A stretch of DNA of 64,000 bases from CAYOPZ01 sp964406005 (GTDB taxonomy: Bacteria > Bacteroidota > Bacteroidia > Bacteroidales > SM23-62). The notes under the pieces were generated by a model. It was not told where the DNA came from and ran no database searches. It saw nothing but the letters and a program-made list of their open reading frames with translations. This document shows, one piece after another, positions 52,927-62,620 of the stretch. The stretch is taken from assembly GCA_964406005.1 (NCBI GenBank), contig CAYOPZ010000010.1:1-64000 (forward strand), given 5' to 3'. The stretch's first letter is position 1. Every line of letters starts with the position of its first letter. The translations under genes and the position numbers were made by a program.

Positions 52927-55581
52927 ATGGATTATGATTTTTCGAAAATAGAAAAGAAATGGCAGCAATACTGGGAAATGCACAAAACCTTCAGTGTCCG
53001 GACCGATCCCTCCATACCTAAGTATTATATACTTGATATGTTCCCGTATCCTTCGGGCAGCGGACTGCATGTCGGACATCCCGAAGGTTATACGGCAACG
53101 GATATCGTAGCAAGGTATAAGCGCATGAAGGGATTCAATGTGCTTCACCCCATGGGCTGGGATGCCTTCGGTCTGCCTGCCGAACAGTACGCCATCGAAA
53201 CAGGTACGCATCCGGCGGTAATCACCCGGGAGAATTGCAATAATTTCAGAAGACAGATCAAATCCCTGGGACTTGCATATGACTGGGAAAGGGAAATAAA
53301 CACAACCGATCCGGGTTATTTCAAGTGGACCCAGTGGATCTTTATCCGCCTGTTCAATACATGGTTCGATAAAAAAGCCGGTAAAGGAAGACCCATCGCC
53401 GAGCTTAACATTCCGGACGACATCAGGAAGAAAGGAAGGGAAGCGACCAGGGACTTTATCGACTCGCAAAGGCTCGCCTATTATGATGATGCCCGCGTCT
53501 GGTATTGCGAACATTGCCAGATTGTCTGTGCAAACGAGGAAGTGCTGACAGACGGCACGCATGAAAAATGCGGGAATCCCGTTAAGAGGCGCAAACTCAA
53601 GCAATGGATGCTCAGGATACCTCTTTATGCCGAGCGCCTGCTCGATGGACTCGACCACCTTGACTGGCCGGACGGGATCAAGGATATGCAGAAAAACTGG
53701 ATCGGCAAATCCACAGGTGCCGAGGTTGATTTCCGGATCGAAGGCAGGAATGATGCCATCAGGGTGTTTACCACCCGGCCGGATACCCTGTTCGGTGCAA
53801 CCTACATGGTCCTGGCACCTGAGCACGAAAGGGTGGAGGAGATCACGGCTCCGGACAGGAAGGAAGCCGTCATGCAATACGTCCGCTCGGCTTCCCTTAA
53901 ATCGGATCTCGACAGAACGGACCTGTCAAAGGAAAAAACCGGTGTGTTTACGGGCAGCTACGCCATAAATCCCGTGAACAGGGAAAAAATACCCGTCTGG
54001 ATAGCAGACTACGTGCTTATGGGGTACGGAACAGGCGCCATCATGGCAGTTCCTTCAAATGACGAACGTGACTTTGAATTTGCCAGTAAATTCAAACTTT
54101 CCATAAGGCCCATCCTGGACCCTGATCAAGCAGACCCGGAAACAAGGAGCAGGGTATTGAAGGGAGAGGAATGCTGGGTGGAAGACGGTATATTCATCAA
54201 TTCCTCAAGTAAGCTGAGCGGACTGGATATCAACGGCCTGAAAAAAGAAGAAGGCATCCGGAAAACCATACAATGGCTGGAAGACAAAAAACTGGGGAAA
54301 GCGACGGTCAACTATAAAATGCGTGACTGGCTGTTCAGCCGGCAGCGATACTGGGGAGAACCTTTCCCGGTCGTTCACTGGGATGACGGGGAAATCGAAG
54401 TAATGGAAGATGAGAGCCTGCCCCTGGAACTGCCCCGGCTCGACACGTATGAACCTGGAGAAAACGGAGAATCCCCCCTTGCCAACGCAAAGGACTGGCT
54501 ATCTGTGGATGACGGAAAAGGCAGAAAAGGCAGGCGGGAAACCAATACAATGCCACAGTGGGCCGGTTCCTGCTGGTATTACCTTAGATATCTCGATGCC
54601 AGGAACAATACCGAACCTTTCTCCAGGGAAAACGAACAGTACTGGATGCCCGTCGACCTTTATATAGGAGGAGCCGAGCATGCAGTATTGCATCTTTTGT
54701 ACAGCCGTTTCTGGCACAAGGTATTGTATGACCTGGGCATCGTTTCCACGGATGAACCTTACCTTAAATTGTTCAACCAGGGAATGATCCTCGCTTATGC
54801 CTATGAGTCGGCAAGCGGAACAAAAGTCCCCACGGATCTGGTAAAAGAAAGGGACGGCAGGTTCTTCCATATCGATAGCGATGAGGAACTCCGACAAATC
54901 GTGGCAAAAATGTCCAAATCCCTAAAAAATGTGATCAACCCGGATGACGTTGTAAAGCATTACGGAGCCGACTCAATGCGTTTGTATGAGATGTTCATGG
55001 GACCCCTCGAAGCCACAAAACCCTGGTCGGAACAAGGGATCAAAGGCGTGTTCAACTTCCTGTCAAGGGTCTACCGCTTTTTCGCCGACCCGGATAATAT
55101 CCATGACGGGAAGGAAGATCCGGAGGTACTGAAAGCCCTGCACCAGACAATTAAAAAGGTTCAGCAGGATGTGGAGGCCCTCCGGTTCAATACGGCCATT
55201 TCCCAGATGATGATCTTTACAAACCTCTGCCTTAAAAAGGGAAAAATCAGCCGGAAATCGGCCGAATCCTTTGTAAAGGTACTTTCCCCGTTTGCCCCGC
55301 ACATATCGGAAGAGATCTGGGAGATCCTCGGGCAGCCTCCCGCAATCGCCGACCAGGACTACCCTGAATACAACGAGGAGTACCTTAAAGAAGATGTTTT
55401 CGAGTACCCGGTATCGTTCAACGGGAAATTGCGCTTCAGGATAGAGCTTCCCCTTTCCATGCCGGATGACGAAATGCGCAAGGCGGTGATCAACCATGTT
55501 TCGGCCGGGAAGTGGATAAAGGACGGACCGCCAAAAAGAATAATTATTGTCAGGGGAAGGATCATCAATGTTGTTGTCTGA
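52927..55581 (+). CDS. leuS: Leucyl-tRNA synthetase
   Basis: LeuS charges tRNA-Leu. The 884-residue class I enzyme has the HIGH motif as HVGH in PSGSGLHVGHPEGYTATD, and KMSKS in AKMSKSLKNVINPDDVVKHYGAD near residue 660. The CP1 editing domain is present, with TTRPDTLFGATYMVLAPEH and MAVPSNDERDFEF; both editing aspartates are kept, while the usual His before the first is Asn. A Cys-rich segment (YCEHCQIVCANEEV ... EKCGNP) replaces the common zinc/loop sequence. It is somewhat shorter than many Bacteroidota LeuRS. The M23 peptidase gene follows 15 nt downstream. Confidence 0.97.
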   Translation: MDYDFSKIEKKWQQYWEMHKTFSVRTDPSIPKYYILDMFPYPSGSGLHVGHPEGYTATDIVARYKRMKGFNVLHPMGWDAFGLPAEQYAIETGTHPAVITRENCNNFRRQIKSLGLAYDWEREINTTDPGYFKWTQWIFIRLFNTWFDKKAGKGRPIAELNIPDDIRKKGREATRDFIDSQRLAYYDDARVWYCEHCQIVCANEEVLTDGTHEKCGNPVKRRKLKQWMLRIPLYAERLLDGLDHLDWPDGIKDMQKNWIGKSTGAEVDFRIEGRNDAIRVFTTRPDTLFGATYMVLAPEHERVEEITAPDRKEAVMQYVRSASLKSDLDRTDLSKEKTGVFTGSYAINPVNREKIPVWIADYVLMGYGTGAIMAVPSNDERDFEFASKFKLSIRPILDPDQADPETRSRVLKGEECWVEDGIFINSSSKLSGLDINGLKKEEGIRKTIQWLEDKKLGKATVNYKMRDWLFSRQRYWGEPFPVVHWDDGEIEVMEDESLPLELPRLDTYEPGENGESPLANAKDWLSVDDGKGRKGRRETNTMPQWAGSCWYYLRYLDARNNTEPFSRENEQYWMPVDLYIGGAEHAVLHLLYSRFWHKVLYDLGIVSTDEPYLKLFNQGMILAYAYESASGTKVPTDLVKERDGRFFHIDSDEELRQIVAKMSKSLKNVINPDDVVKHYGADSMRLYEMFMGPLEATKPWSEQGIKGVFNFLSRVYRFFADPDNIHDGKEDPEVLKALHQTIKKVQQDVEALRFNTAISQMMIFTNLCLKKGKISRKSAESFVKVLSPFAPHISEEIWEILGQPPAIADQDYPEYNEEYLKEDVFEYPVSFNGKLRFRIELPLSMPDDEMRKAVINHVSAGKWIKDGPPKRIIIVRGRIINVVV

Positions 55582-55596
55582 ACCGGGAGACGAATT

Positions 55597-56901
55597 GTGA
55601 AAAGAAAACACATCATAATAATCCTTGCGATCCTGATAGCGGGTATCCTGATTTTCCTTATTCCCGGATTTGTCAAAAGGCCCGGGCCTCCCGAGGGCAT
55701 ACTGATAGAATACGCCGACAGCCTTCACAAACAGGAGCCCGTCATCAGGGAATACGGATTGCCTGTGGATTCCTTTCATATTACCAGGGGCACCATCCGT
55801 AGAAACCAGACCCTGTCCGCCATTCTGCAGGAGTACGGCATAAGCGACAGGACCATCCACGACCTGGCGGAGGCATCCCGGGGCGTTTTCGATGTACGGA
55901 AGATCAGGCAGGGAAATCCCTATAAGGTATTCATCTCAAAAGACAGCCTGGCCGGTGCAGAGTATCTTGTCTACGAGCATACGCCTGTTGACTATGTGCT
56001 GTTCAGCCTGGTTGACTCGGTATACGTGCTCCGGCAGGAAAAAGACATAGAACTGAAAACGAGAGAGGTCTCCGGCATAATTACTTCCTCTTTATGGAAT
56101 ACCATGCTCGACCGGGATCTGGATCCCATGCTTGCCTTTGAACTCTCGGACATCTATGCCTGGAGCATTGACTTCTTCCATTTGCAGAAAGGCGACGGTT
56201 TTAAGGTGTACTTTGACGAAGTGTATGTGGATACCAACTATTTCGGGCTTGGCAGGATCCATGGTGCAGTATTCAACCACGAAGGGCACGAATTTTATGC
56301 CATTCCTTTTGTGCAGGACAGCGTGGAATCCTATTTTAACCGGGACGGTCAAAGTCTCCGCAGAGCTTTCCTGAAGGCTCCCCTCCGTTATTCCAGAATA
56401 AGCAGCAGGTATTCATACAGCCGGTTGCATCCCATATTGAGGATACGCCGGCCCCATCTCGGAGTGGATTATGCGGCTCCTGTCGGAACCCCGGTCCATG
56501 CCGTTGGAGACGGAAAGATCATTGCAGCAGGCTATACAAGCGACAACGGCAACTGGATAAAGATCAGGCACAATTCCGTATACGAAACGGCATACCTGCA
56601 TTTAAGCCGGTTCGGGAATGGCATCAGGGAAGGCGTTTATGTTAAACAGGGTGATATTATCGGGTATGTCGGAAGCACCGGGCTGGCAACCGGGCCGCAC
56701 CTGGATTTCAGGTTTTACAAAAACGGTTCTGCAGTAGATCCCCTGAAAGTGGAAGCCCCTCACGTCGAACCGGTGCGTGAAGAGAACCTGGCGGCTTATG
56801 ATTCTGTCAAGTCCCTGGTAATGGCAAGAATCGACAGAATAATGCCGGCCGATTCCATACAGTCCCGGCTCACCGCTTCCCGCTCAAAAGCTTCTCAATG
56901 A
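55597..56901 (+). CDS. Membrane-anchored M23-family (LytM-like) peptidase or pseudo-peptidase
   Basis: The 434-residue protein has an N-terminal membrane anchor (about residues 5-24), an OapA/LysM-like middle region (IRRNQTLSAILQEYGISDRTIHDLAEAS, about 67-95) and a C-terminal M23 domain (about 285-385). The first metal motif is intact: His287-x3-Asp291 in RPHLGVDYAAP. The second motif reads His368-Leu-Asp370 (GPHLDFRF) where His-x-His is standard, so one zinc ligand is an Asp. Such proteins cut peptidoglycan cross-links or activate other hydrolases. The start is GTG at 55597. It overlaps purN head-on by 32 nt. Confidence 0.87.
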   Translation: MKRKHIIIILAILIAGILIFLIPGFVKRPGPPEGILIEYADSLHKQEPVIREYGLPVDSFHITRGTIRRNQTLSAILQEYGISDRTIHDLAEASRGVFDVRKIRQGNPYKVFISKDSLAGAEYLVYEHTPVDYVLFSLVDSVYVLRQEKDIELKTREVSGIITSSLWNTMLDRDLDPMLAFELSDIYAWSIDFFHLQKGDGFKVYFDEVYVDTNYFGLGRIHGAVFNHEGHEFYAIPFVQDSVESYFNRDGQSLRRAFLKAPLRYSRISSRYSYSRLHPILRIRRPHLGVDYAAPVGTPVHAVGDGKIIAAGYTSDNGNWIKIRHNSVYETAYLHLSRFGNGIREGVYVKQGDIIGYVGSTGLATGPHLDFRFYKNGSAVDPLKVEAPHVEPVREENLAAYDSVKSLVMARIDRIMPADSIQSRLTASRSKASQ

Positions 56902-57448
56902 CCTCGGGATAGTGCCTGTACTCCAGAAGATGTATGCGTTCGGCCAGTGATTCCGGTGTATCGTCCGGTTTAACTTCGCATACAGCCTGGAAAAGGATGC
57001 TTCCTTTATCATATTCCTCATTGACAAGATGTATGGATATGCCGGATTTTTTATCACCGTTCCTGATCACCGCTTCATGCACATGTCTCCCGTACATTCC
57101 CTTCCCCCCGTACGCCGGGAGCAGTGCGGGATGGATATTGACCATCTTTCCGGGAAATGCCCGGATCAGATAAACCGGTACAAGCCACAGAAAACCGGCA
57201 AGGACAATAAGTTCAATTTCAAACTTTTTCAGAAGATCCAGGATCTCGGTGGATTCGTAAAAACAGGTGCGGTCGAACACACGGGTGGGCACCCGGAATC
57301 GGCGGGCACGCTCAAGCACAAAGGCATCGGCTTTGTTTGACAGGACAAGGGCCACCTGCCCGGAAGAATGGTCCTCAAAGTGTGCCATTATCCGTTCGGC
57401 GTTGGTACCCGATCCGGAAGCGAAAATTGCTATCTTTTTCTTTTTCAT
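56870..57448 (-). CDS. purN: Phosphoribosylglycinamide formyltransferase PurN
   Basis: PurN transfers a formyl group from 10-formyltetrahydrofolate to GAR, the third step of purine synthesis. The 192-residue protein starts with IAIFASGSGTNAERIMAHF. It carries VLAGFLWLVPVYLIRAFPGKMVNIHPALLPAYGGKGMYG, which holds the catalytic Asn and His, and SGISIHLVNEEYDKGSILFQ, which holds the catalytic Asp region. Length is normal. It stands alone and overlaps the peptidase gene head-on. An AT-rich 166-nt stretch separates it from the divergent acpP. Confidence 0.95.
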   Translation of the reverse strand: MKKKKIAIFASGSGTNAERIMAHFEDHSSGQVALVLSNKADAFVLERARRFRVPTRVFDRTCFYESTEILDLLKKFEIELIVLAGFLWLVPVYLIRAFPGKMVNIHPALLPAYGGKGMYGRHVHEAVIRNGDKKSGISIHLVNEEYDKGSILFQAVCEVKPDDTPESLAERIHLLEYRHYPEVIEKLLSGKR

Positions 57449-57533
57449 TGACTTACAGAATTATTTTCAGATTCTGATTCTTATAGAAACCGGCCAATTT
57501 TTGTTTCTACTATGGCAAATTTGAACTAAATTA

Positions 57534-57564
57534 TTTTATTTTTACGAAGAAATACATTTCTTTG
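57534..57564 (+). promoter_or_regulatory. Probable acpP promoter
   Basis: TTTT at 57534-57537 and TTTCTTTG at 57557-57564 are 19 nt apart and match the TTTG / TAnnTTTG pattern with one mismatch each. The predicted leader before acpP is about 45 nt. Confidence 0.42.
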
Positions 57565-57614
57565 CACCGTTAATTTTTCAAGTAAACCTAAAGTATTAAT
57601 TAAAATCTAGAACT

Positions 57615-57851
57615 ATGTCTGACATTGCATCCAGAGTAAAAGCAATCATCGTCGACAAGCTCGGTGTTGATGAAAATGAAGTTACCGATGAAGCTAGCTT
57701 CACAAACGATCTGGGGGCTGATTCCCTCGACACGGTCGAGCTGATCATGGAATTTGAAAAGGAATTCAATATCGGTATTCCGGATGACCAGGCTGAAAGC
57801 ATTGCTACCGTGGGCGAGGCCATTAAATACATTGAAGAAAACGCGAAGTAA
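57615..57851 (+). CDS. acpP: Acyl carrier protein
   Basis: AcpP carries fatty-acyl chains on a phosphopantetheine arm. The 78-residue acidic protein has the DSLDTVEL signature with the attachment serine at Ser37, and the four-helix pattern ending in AIKYIEENA. It is the first gene of an acpP-fabF-rnc set; fabF begins 21 nt later. Length is typical. Confidence 0.98.
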   Translation: MSDIASRVKAIIVDKLGVDENEVTDEASFTNDLGADSLDTVELIMEFEKEFNIGIPDDQAESIATVGEAIKYIEENAK

Positions 57852-57872
57852 ATACCTTAAACCTGAACAGGC

Positions 57873-59123
57873 ATGGAGCTGAGAAGGGTAGTTGTTACCG
57901 GACGAGGTGCCCTTACTCCGATTGGCAATAACATTCAGGAGTTCTGGGAAGGACTCGAAAACGGCTTGAGCGGATCGGACTGGATCACCCACTTCGATGC
58001 AACCAAATTCAAAACCAGGTTTGCCTGTGAAGTAAAAAATTTTGACCCTGCCGCGCACTTTGACAAAAAAGAGTTAAAAAAACTGGATCCCTTCTCCCAG
58101 TATGCCCTGGTGGCCACGGAAGAAGCCATCCGGGATTCCGGATTGGATCCCGATAAGATAGACAGAAACAGGGCAGGCGTGATCTATACCTCCGGTATCG
58201 GGGGAATGCACACATACCAGAATGAATTGAAGGACTATTTCAGGGGAGACGAAACCCCGAGATTCAGTCCTTTTTTCATTCCCAAGCTGATCGCAGATAT
58301 CAATGCCGGCATCATTTCCATGAAATATCAGTTCCGGGGTCCAAATTTTGCCACTGTTTCCGCCTGTGCTTCTTCCACAAATGCCATCATCGACGCATTC
58401 ACATACATCCGTATCGGCTATGCCGATGTTTTCGTCGCAGGGGGATCGGAAGCTTCCATCATTGAAAGCGGGTACGCCGGATTCAATGCAATGAGGGCGA
58501 TGTCAACCAACAATGAAGAATACAAGACCGCTTCACGTCCGTTCGACAAGACGCGTGACGGTTTTGTCATGGGTGAAGGAGCCGGGGCATTGATCCTCGA
58601 GGAATACGAACATGCCGTCAGACGTGGCGCCAGGATCTACGCGGAACTCGTCGGCTGCGGAATGTCTGCCGATGCCTATCACGTGACTGCGCCTCATCCG
58701 GAAGGACTGGGTGCAAAACTGGTCATGAACAATGCTCTGAAAGATGCCGGAATGGCTCCGGAGGATCTGGATTATATCAATGTACACGGGACGGCCACGC
58801 CGCCTGGTGACATATCCGAAGCACTGGCGATCAGGGATGTTTTCGGAGACCATGCCTACAAGCTGAATATCAGCTCAACGAAATCCATGACCGGCCACCT
58901 GCTCGGCGCTGCAGGAGCCATCGAAGCCATCGCCTGCATACTGGCCATCGAGCACCAGGTAGCCCCTCCGACGATCAACCACAAAATACCGGATCCCAAT
59001 CTTGACAACAAATTAAACTTTACACTGAACAAGGCCCGGCCCAGGAAGATCAACGTCTCCATGAGCAACACTTTCGGGTTCGGAGGGCATAACACCTCAA
59101 TAATATTTAAGAAAATCTCCTGA
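57873..59123 (+). CDS. fabF: 3-oxoacyl-ACP synthase II FabF
   Basis: FabF condenses malonyl-ACP with acyl-ACP in fatty-acid elongation. The 416-residue KAS II enzyme has the catalytic Cys in ATVSACASSTNAI near residue 168 and the two histidines in INVHGTATPPGD (near 308) and KSMTGHLLGAAGAIE (near 344). SACASS replaces the common TACATG/TACASG without touching the nucleophile. It lies between acpP and rnc on one strand, the common arrangement. Confidence 0.97.
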   Translation: MELRRVVVTGRGALTPIGNNIQEFWEGLENGLSGSDWITHFDATKFKTRFACEVKNFDPAAHFDKKELKKLDPFSQYALVATEEAIRDSGLDPDKIDRNRAGVIYTSGIGGMHTYQNELKDYFRGDETPRFSPFFIPKLIADINAGIISMKYQFRGPNFATVSACASSTNAIIDAFTYIRIGYADVFVAGGSEASIIESGYAGFNAMRAMSTNNEEYKTASRPFDKTRDGFVMGEGAGALILEEYEHAVRRGARIYAELVGCGMSADAYHVTAPHPEGLGAKLVMNNALKDAGMAPEDLDYINVHGTATPPGDISEALAIRDVFGDHAYKLNISSTKSMTGHLLGAAGAIEAIACILAIEHQVAPPTINHKIPDPNLDNKLNFTLNKARPRKINVSMSNTFGFGGHNTSIIFKKIS

Positions 59124-59128
59124 TTTTC

Positions 59129-59857
59129 GTGATTATATCTTGTTTGCAATTGATCAGAAGCCTTTTTTCCGCCAAAAGGAAATTTTATTTCCGGATGCTT
59201 GGTATGCTCGGCTTTTGTCCCGGAAACCTGAAACTGTATGAGATCGCGTTTATCCATAAATCAGCCTCTGCAACAAGTAAAAAAGGGCAGATTATCAATA
59301 ACGAAAGGCTGGAGTATCTCGGCGATGCGATCCTTGGTGCCATCATAGCCGACTGTCTCTATACCATGTTTCCAAAGAAAGATGAAGGATTCTTAACCCA
59401 GTTGCGAGCAAAGATCGTGAAGCGCAAACAGCTGAATAAAGTAGCCGCAAGTATGGGCATTACCTCCCTGCTGATTTCGAATACAAACTCCAGCCCCTCG
59501 AAATTCAATCTCCTGGGAAATGCTTTCGAAGCCCTGGTCGGGGCCATATATCTTGATAAAGGATACTACCGGACCAAAAAATTCATGGTCAGGAAAATAC
59601 TCAGGACACATCTGGACCTTGACAAACTTGCCAACAAGGAATCTGACTTCAAAAGCCGTATCATTGAATGGGCACAGAAAAGCAAACAGAAGATCACCTT
59701 CGTAAATCATGAGGAAACCCTCTCAGGATACCGGGACCCGGTATTTATTTCACAGATCATGCTGACAGACAGGGAACTGGGCTCAGGGAAAGGATCTTCG
59801 AAAAAGGACGCCGAGCAGAAAGCGGCCAGGATGGCACTGGATACCATAAAAAAATAG
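59129..59857 (+). CDS. rnc: Ribonuclease III
   Basis: RNase III cuts double-stranded RNA, including rRNA precursors. The 242-residue protein has the signature NNERLEYLGDAILGAIIADCLY near residue 50 and LLGNAFEALVGAIYLDKG near residue 128, the two acidic clusters of the active site. The C-terminal double-stranded-RNA-binding domain covers about residues 173-240 (GSGKGSSKKDAEQKAARMAL). The start is a GTG at 59129, 5 nt after fabF. The N-terminal 25 residues are longer than in E. coli, as usual in Bacteroidota. Confidence 0.95.
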   Translation: MIISCLQLIRSLFSAKRKFYFRMLGMLGFCPGNLKLYEIAFIHKSASATSKKGQIINNERLEYLGDAILGAIIADCLYTMFPKKDEGFLTQLRAKIVKRKQLNKVAASMGITSLLISNTNSSPSKFNLLGNAFEALVGAIYLDKGYYRTKKFMVRKILRTHLDLDKLANKESDFKSRIIEWAQKSKQKITFVNHEETLSGYRDPVFISQIMLTDRELGSGKGSSKKDAEQKAARMALDTIKK

Positions 59858-59864
59858 CGATCGA

Positions 59865-60290
59865 ATGGCCAGGAAAGTCCATAAGCTGACGGAAAAAGAG
59901 GTGATAAATTTTTCACTGATCGGCATTGCTTCCGTTGAAAATGATTACCGCCTGAGCTGGATGCTGAATAATGCCTGCGGATGGAAGCTGAGCAGGCAGG
60001 AAAACATGGTGGTCTTCCATAAGCGTCTCGGTGAAAAGCAGGAATTTTCGCAGTTTCGTTACCATGACGAAGAAAGCCTTTTCCTGTACCGCTTGATATC
60101 AAACCGATGCGAGAATGGTTACCTCCTTGAAGAAATGAAACAGATTGATTATCTGCTGCAGGTTTCAGGAGGCCCGGACAAGGAATGGATTGAGGAACTG
60201 AACCGGGACCTTAATACACTGGACAGCATTGCGATTTCCTTTATCATTGATCCGAACAGCCTTAAATCCATTCAGAGGCTGCTTCTCTGA
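59865..60290 (+). CDS. IPExxxVDY family protein, function unknown
   Basis: The 141-residue protein belongs to a Bacteroidota-specific family named for a short C-terminal motif; here it is degenerate, reading EEMKQIDYLLQV near residue 90. No enzymatic residues are evident. It follows rnc after 7 nt, the usual place of this family next to fatty-acid and RNase III genes. The conserved linkage suggests a role in translation or lipid metabolism, but nothing in the sequence says which. Confidence 0.75.
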   Translation: MARKVHKLTEKEVINFSLIGIASVENDYRLSWMLNNACGWKLSRQENMVVFHKRLGEKQEFSQFRYHDEESLFLYRLISNRCENGYLLEEMKQIDYLLQVSGGPDKEWIEELNRDLNTLDSIAISFIIDPNSLKSIQRLLL

Positions 60291-60298
60291 CGGGAGTA

Positions 60299-60991
60299 CT
60301 ACATGATCAGCTTATAGCCTTTCCCATGGATGTTCAGAATCTCAATACCGGGATCTTCTTTCAGATATTTTCTGAGCTTGGTAATATAAACATCCATACT
60401 TCTGGCATTGAAATAGTTATCATCAATCCATATGCTTTTCAGCGCAAAATTTCTCTCCAGAACATTATTCGCATTGATGCACAGAAGTCTAAGCAGCTCG
60501 CTCTCCTTTGTAGTAAGCTTCTGATCCTTGTCATCCGCGCTCAGCAATTGCTTGTTTGCATCAAAATGGTACCGTCCGATATCAAACTCTGTCTGCTTGC
60601 TTCTGCCTCCCGTACCCTGCGTCCGTCTTAATATGGCTTCGATCCTGAAAAGCAATTCTTCCATACTGAAAGGCTTGGTAATGTAATCATCGGCTCCGAT
60701 CGAGAACCCTTCCAGCACATCCTCTTTCATGGATTTTGCAGTCAGGAAAATAATGGGCATCTCGGGGTTGGTCATCCGGATCTCCTTTGCAAGGGTGAAT
60801 CCGTCCTTTCTGGGCATCATGATGTCGAGAATACAAATGTCATATTTGTTCTTCTCGAAGCTATTGGAGGCTTTCTCTCCGTCCGTCACCCAATGAGTTT
60901 CATATTCTTTGGCCTGTAAATATTCTTTCAGGAGGGATCCCAGGTTTTCATCATCTTCAGCCAGAAGGACTTTTGTGCTTGGCGTACTCAT
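60299..60991 (-). CDS. rprY: OmpR-family response regulator, RprY-like
   Basis: The 230-residue regulator has a receiver domain with the phosphate-accepting Asp56 (DICILDIMMPRKDGF), an acidic pair near residue 12 (AEDDE) and the conserved Lys-containing YITKPFS. A C-terminal winged-helix DNA-binding domain follows (about 130-228, LTTKESELLRLLCINAN ... YITKLRKYLKED). It is 11 nt downstream of the histidine kinase and is its partner. RprY of Bacteroides fragilis has a similar size and setting; the orthology is likely, not proved. Confidence 0.88.
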   Translation of the reverse strand: MSTPSTKVLLAEDDENLGSLLKEYLQAKEYETHWVTDGEKASNSFEKNKYDICILDIMMPRKDGFTLAKEIRMTNPEMPIIFLTAKSMKEDVLEGFSIGADDYITKPFSMEELLFRIEAILRRTQGTGGRSKQTEFDIGRYHFDANKQLLSADDKDQKLTTKESELLRLLCINANNVLERNFALKSIWIDDNYFNARSMDVYITKLRKYLKEDPGIEILNIHGKGYKLIM

Positions 60992-61002
60992 TGTCAGATG
61001 AT

Positions 61003-62613
61003 TTAATGACTGTTAAGAGGCAGGGAGATCTCAAACTCGGTTCCCTTGGTCAATTCGCTTTTCAGACTGATTGATCCGTTGTGCTCGTCAACGATCATTT
61101 TAACATAACTTAAACCAAGGCCGAATCCCTTTACATTGTGTACATTCCCGGTAGGCACGCGATAGAATTTTTCAAATATCCGTTTCTGGTCTTCTTTTTT
61201 TATCCCGATTCCATTGTCCCTGATCCGCATAATGAACATGTCATTCCTGTTATAGGTTGCAACACCGACCTGGGGATCGTCCCCCGAATACTTAACGGCA
61301 TTGTCAAGAAGGTTTGAAACAAGGTTTGTAAAATGAACGGGGTCCACTTCCAGAACCGTATTTTCGGCATTATATGATTCTTTCACCATGCCATTCTGTT
61401 TTTCAACCTGCAGGGTAAAGTTAACGACTACATTATGGATCAGGTCATGCAAATCTGTTTTTTTCTTTTTCAGCTTCAGCCTGCCCCGGTCAAAGATCGC
61501 CATTTGCAGCACTTTTTCAACCTGGTATCCGAGCCTTTTGCTTTCATCCGTAATGATCCCGGATATTTTGTCAAGATTTTTCATTTTCCCCGGAATGCTG
61601 TTGTCGTTCAGCATCTGGGATGCCAGTGAAATGGTGGAAATGGGCGTTTTCAATTCGTGGGTCATGTTGCTTACAAAATCATTCTTGATCTCTGATAAAC
61701 GTTTCTGCCTGAAAATGATATAAATCGTAATCGAAAAACTCATAATGATGATCAGGGTAAGGATCATCGATGATATACCCATAAAGCCCAGTGATCTTAA
61801 CAGGAAACTGGCCTTTCTGGGAAAATAGAGGGAAAGGTAGCCCGAATTGGAAAAAAAATCCCCGGGAAACAGGGAAGCCATGAAATAATCGGACTCCTCT
61901 TCAGCATTGTAGTTGTCTGTGTGAAAGGCAACCTCGAGATTATCGCGGAGGACCGCATACTCATAGTTAAGATCGATGCCGCTTCCGGCCAGTTGCCTGT
62001 CTATAATCCTGTTAAGTATCTCCCGGTTGATCCTGTGCTCAATGGGTGTATTGGGAGCGATCATCCGCCTCATGACCCGGTTGAAAAAAATCTGGTTCTC
62101 AACCATGTCTCTCTTTAACCTCGACATAATCTGGTCAGGCTGGATCCATCTTATATGAACCCCCCTGCTGGCATAAACATTCAGCAGGGAATAGTCGTCA
62201 TTGGTCAGCACAGTATCCTGGGCAACGATGGTGACCTCTGTATTCCCGCTTTGCGGATCGGTCTTCTCATAAATATAGTAATTCTCATCCGGAATCCTGT
62301 CCTGGTGAAAACGGGCATTGAAATCCATATTGATCTCCCCTCCTGACTGTGATCCTTCAAACTGGAAACTGAATATTTCCTGAGGCCCCGGCCAGCTTGT
62401 ATCGCTGGCCTCCACTTCGTTCAGGAAATTCCACATGGTTTCGCGCTCCTGCAATTCAACGGCCACATTATTAAGCGCACGGTTAACCGCCTGGCCGAAT
62501 TGTTTCTCCTTCAACTGGTAGGCATTCTTTATCCAATACGCCTGAACGACGATCAGGCCGATCATTGCAAAAGCCATGAAAACTGCCAATATCAGAAGAA
62601 ACCTTCTGCTCAT
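61003..62613 (-). CDS. rprX: Membrane sensor histidine kinase, RprX-like
   Basis: The 536-residue kinase has two membrane helices (about residues 6-27 and 275-301) flanking a 245-residue periplasmic sensor region of unknown ligand. The cytoplasmic part has a HisKA domain with the phospho-accepting His319 (NDFVSNMTHELKTPI) and an HATPase domain with DNAVKYSG (N box), DNGIGIKKEDQKRIFEKFYR and FGLGLSYVKMIV. The size and order match RprX of Bacteroides fragilis. A TATCTTTG element lies only 8 nt before the ATG, so its mRNA may be leaderless. Confidence 0.9.
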   Translation of the reverse strand: MSRRFLLILAVFMAFAMIGLIVVQAYWIKNAYQLKEKQFGQAVNRALNNVAVELQERETMWNFLNEVEASDTSWPGPQEIFSFQFEGSQSGGEINMDFNARFHQDRIPDENYYIYEKTDPQSGNTEVTIVAQDTVLTNDDYSLLNVYASRGVHIRWIQPDQIMSRLKRDMVENQIFFNRVMRRMIAPNTPIEHRINREILNRIIDRQLAGSGIDLNYEYAVLRDNLEVAFHTDNYNAEEESDYFMASLFPGDFFSNSGYLSLYFPRKASFLLRSLGFMGISSMILTLIIIMSFSITIYIIFRQKRLSEIKNDFVSNMTHELKTPISTISLASQMLNDNSIPGKMKNLDKISGIITDESKRLGYQVEKVLQMAIFDRGRLKLKKKKTDLHDLIHNVVVNFTLQVEKQNGMVKESYNAENTVLEVDPVHFTNLVSNLLDNAVKYSGDDPQVGVATYNRNDMFIMRIRDNGIGIKKEDQKRIFEKFYRVPTGNVHNVKGFGLGLSYVKMIVDEHNGSISLKSELTKGTEFEISLPLNSH

Positions 62614-62620
62614 TTCAATA

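Noticed and set aside
52915..53877. 320-residue reading frame on the minus strand
   Set aside because: It is antisense to leuS, which covers the same bases with full motif support.
54001..54090. Loss of LeuRS editing activity
   Set aside because: Only the His before the first editing Asp is changed to Asn; both editing aspartates and the Thr-rich segment are kept, so editing is probably intact.
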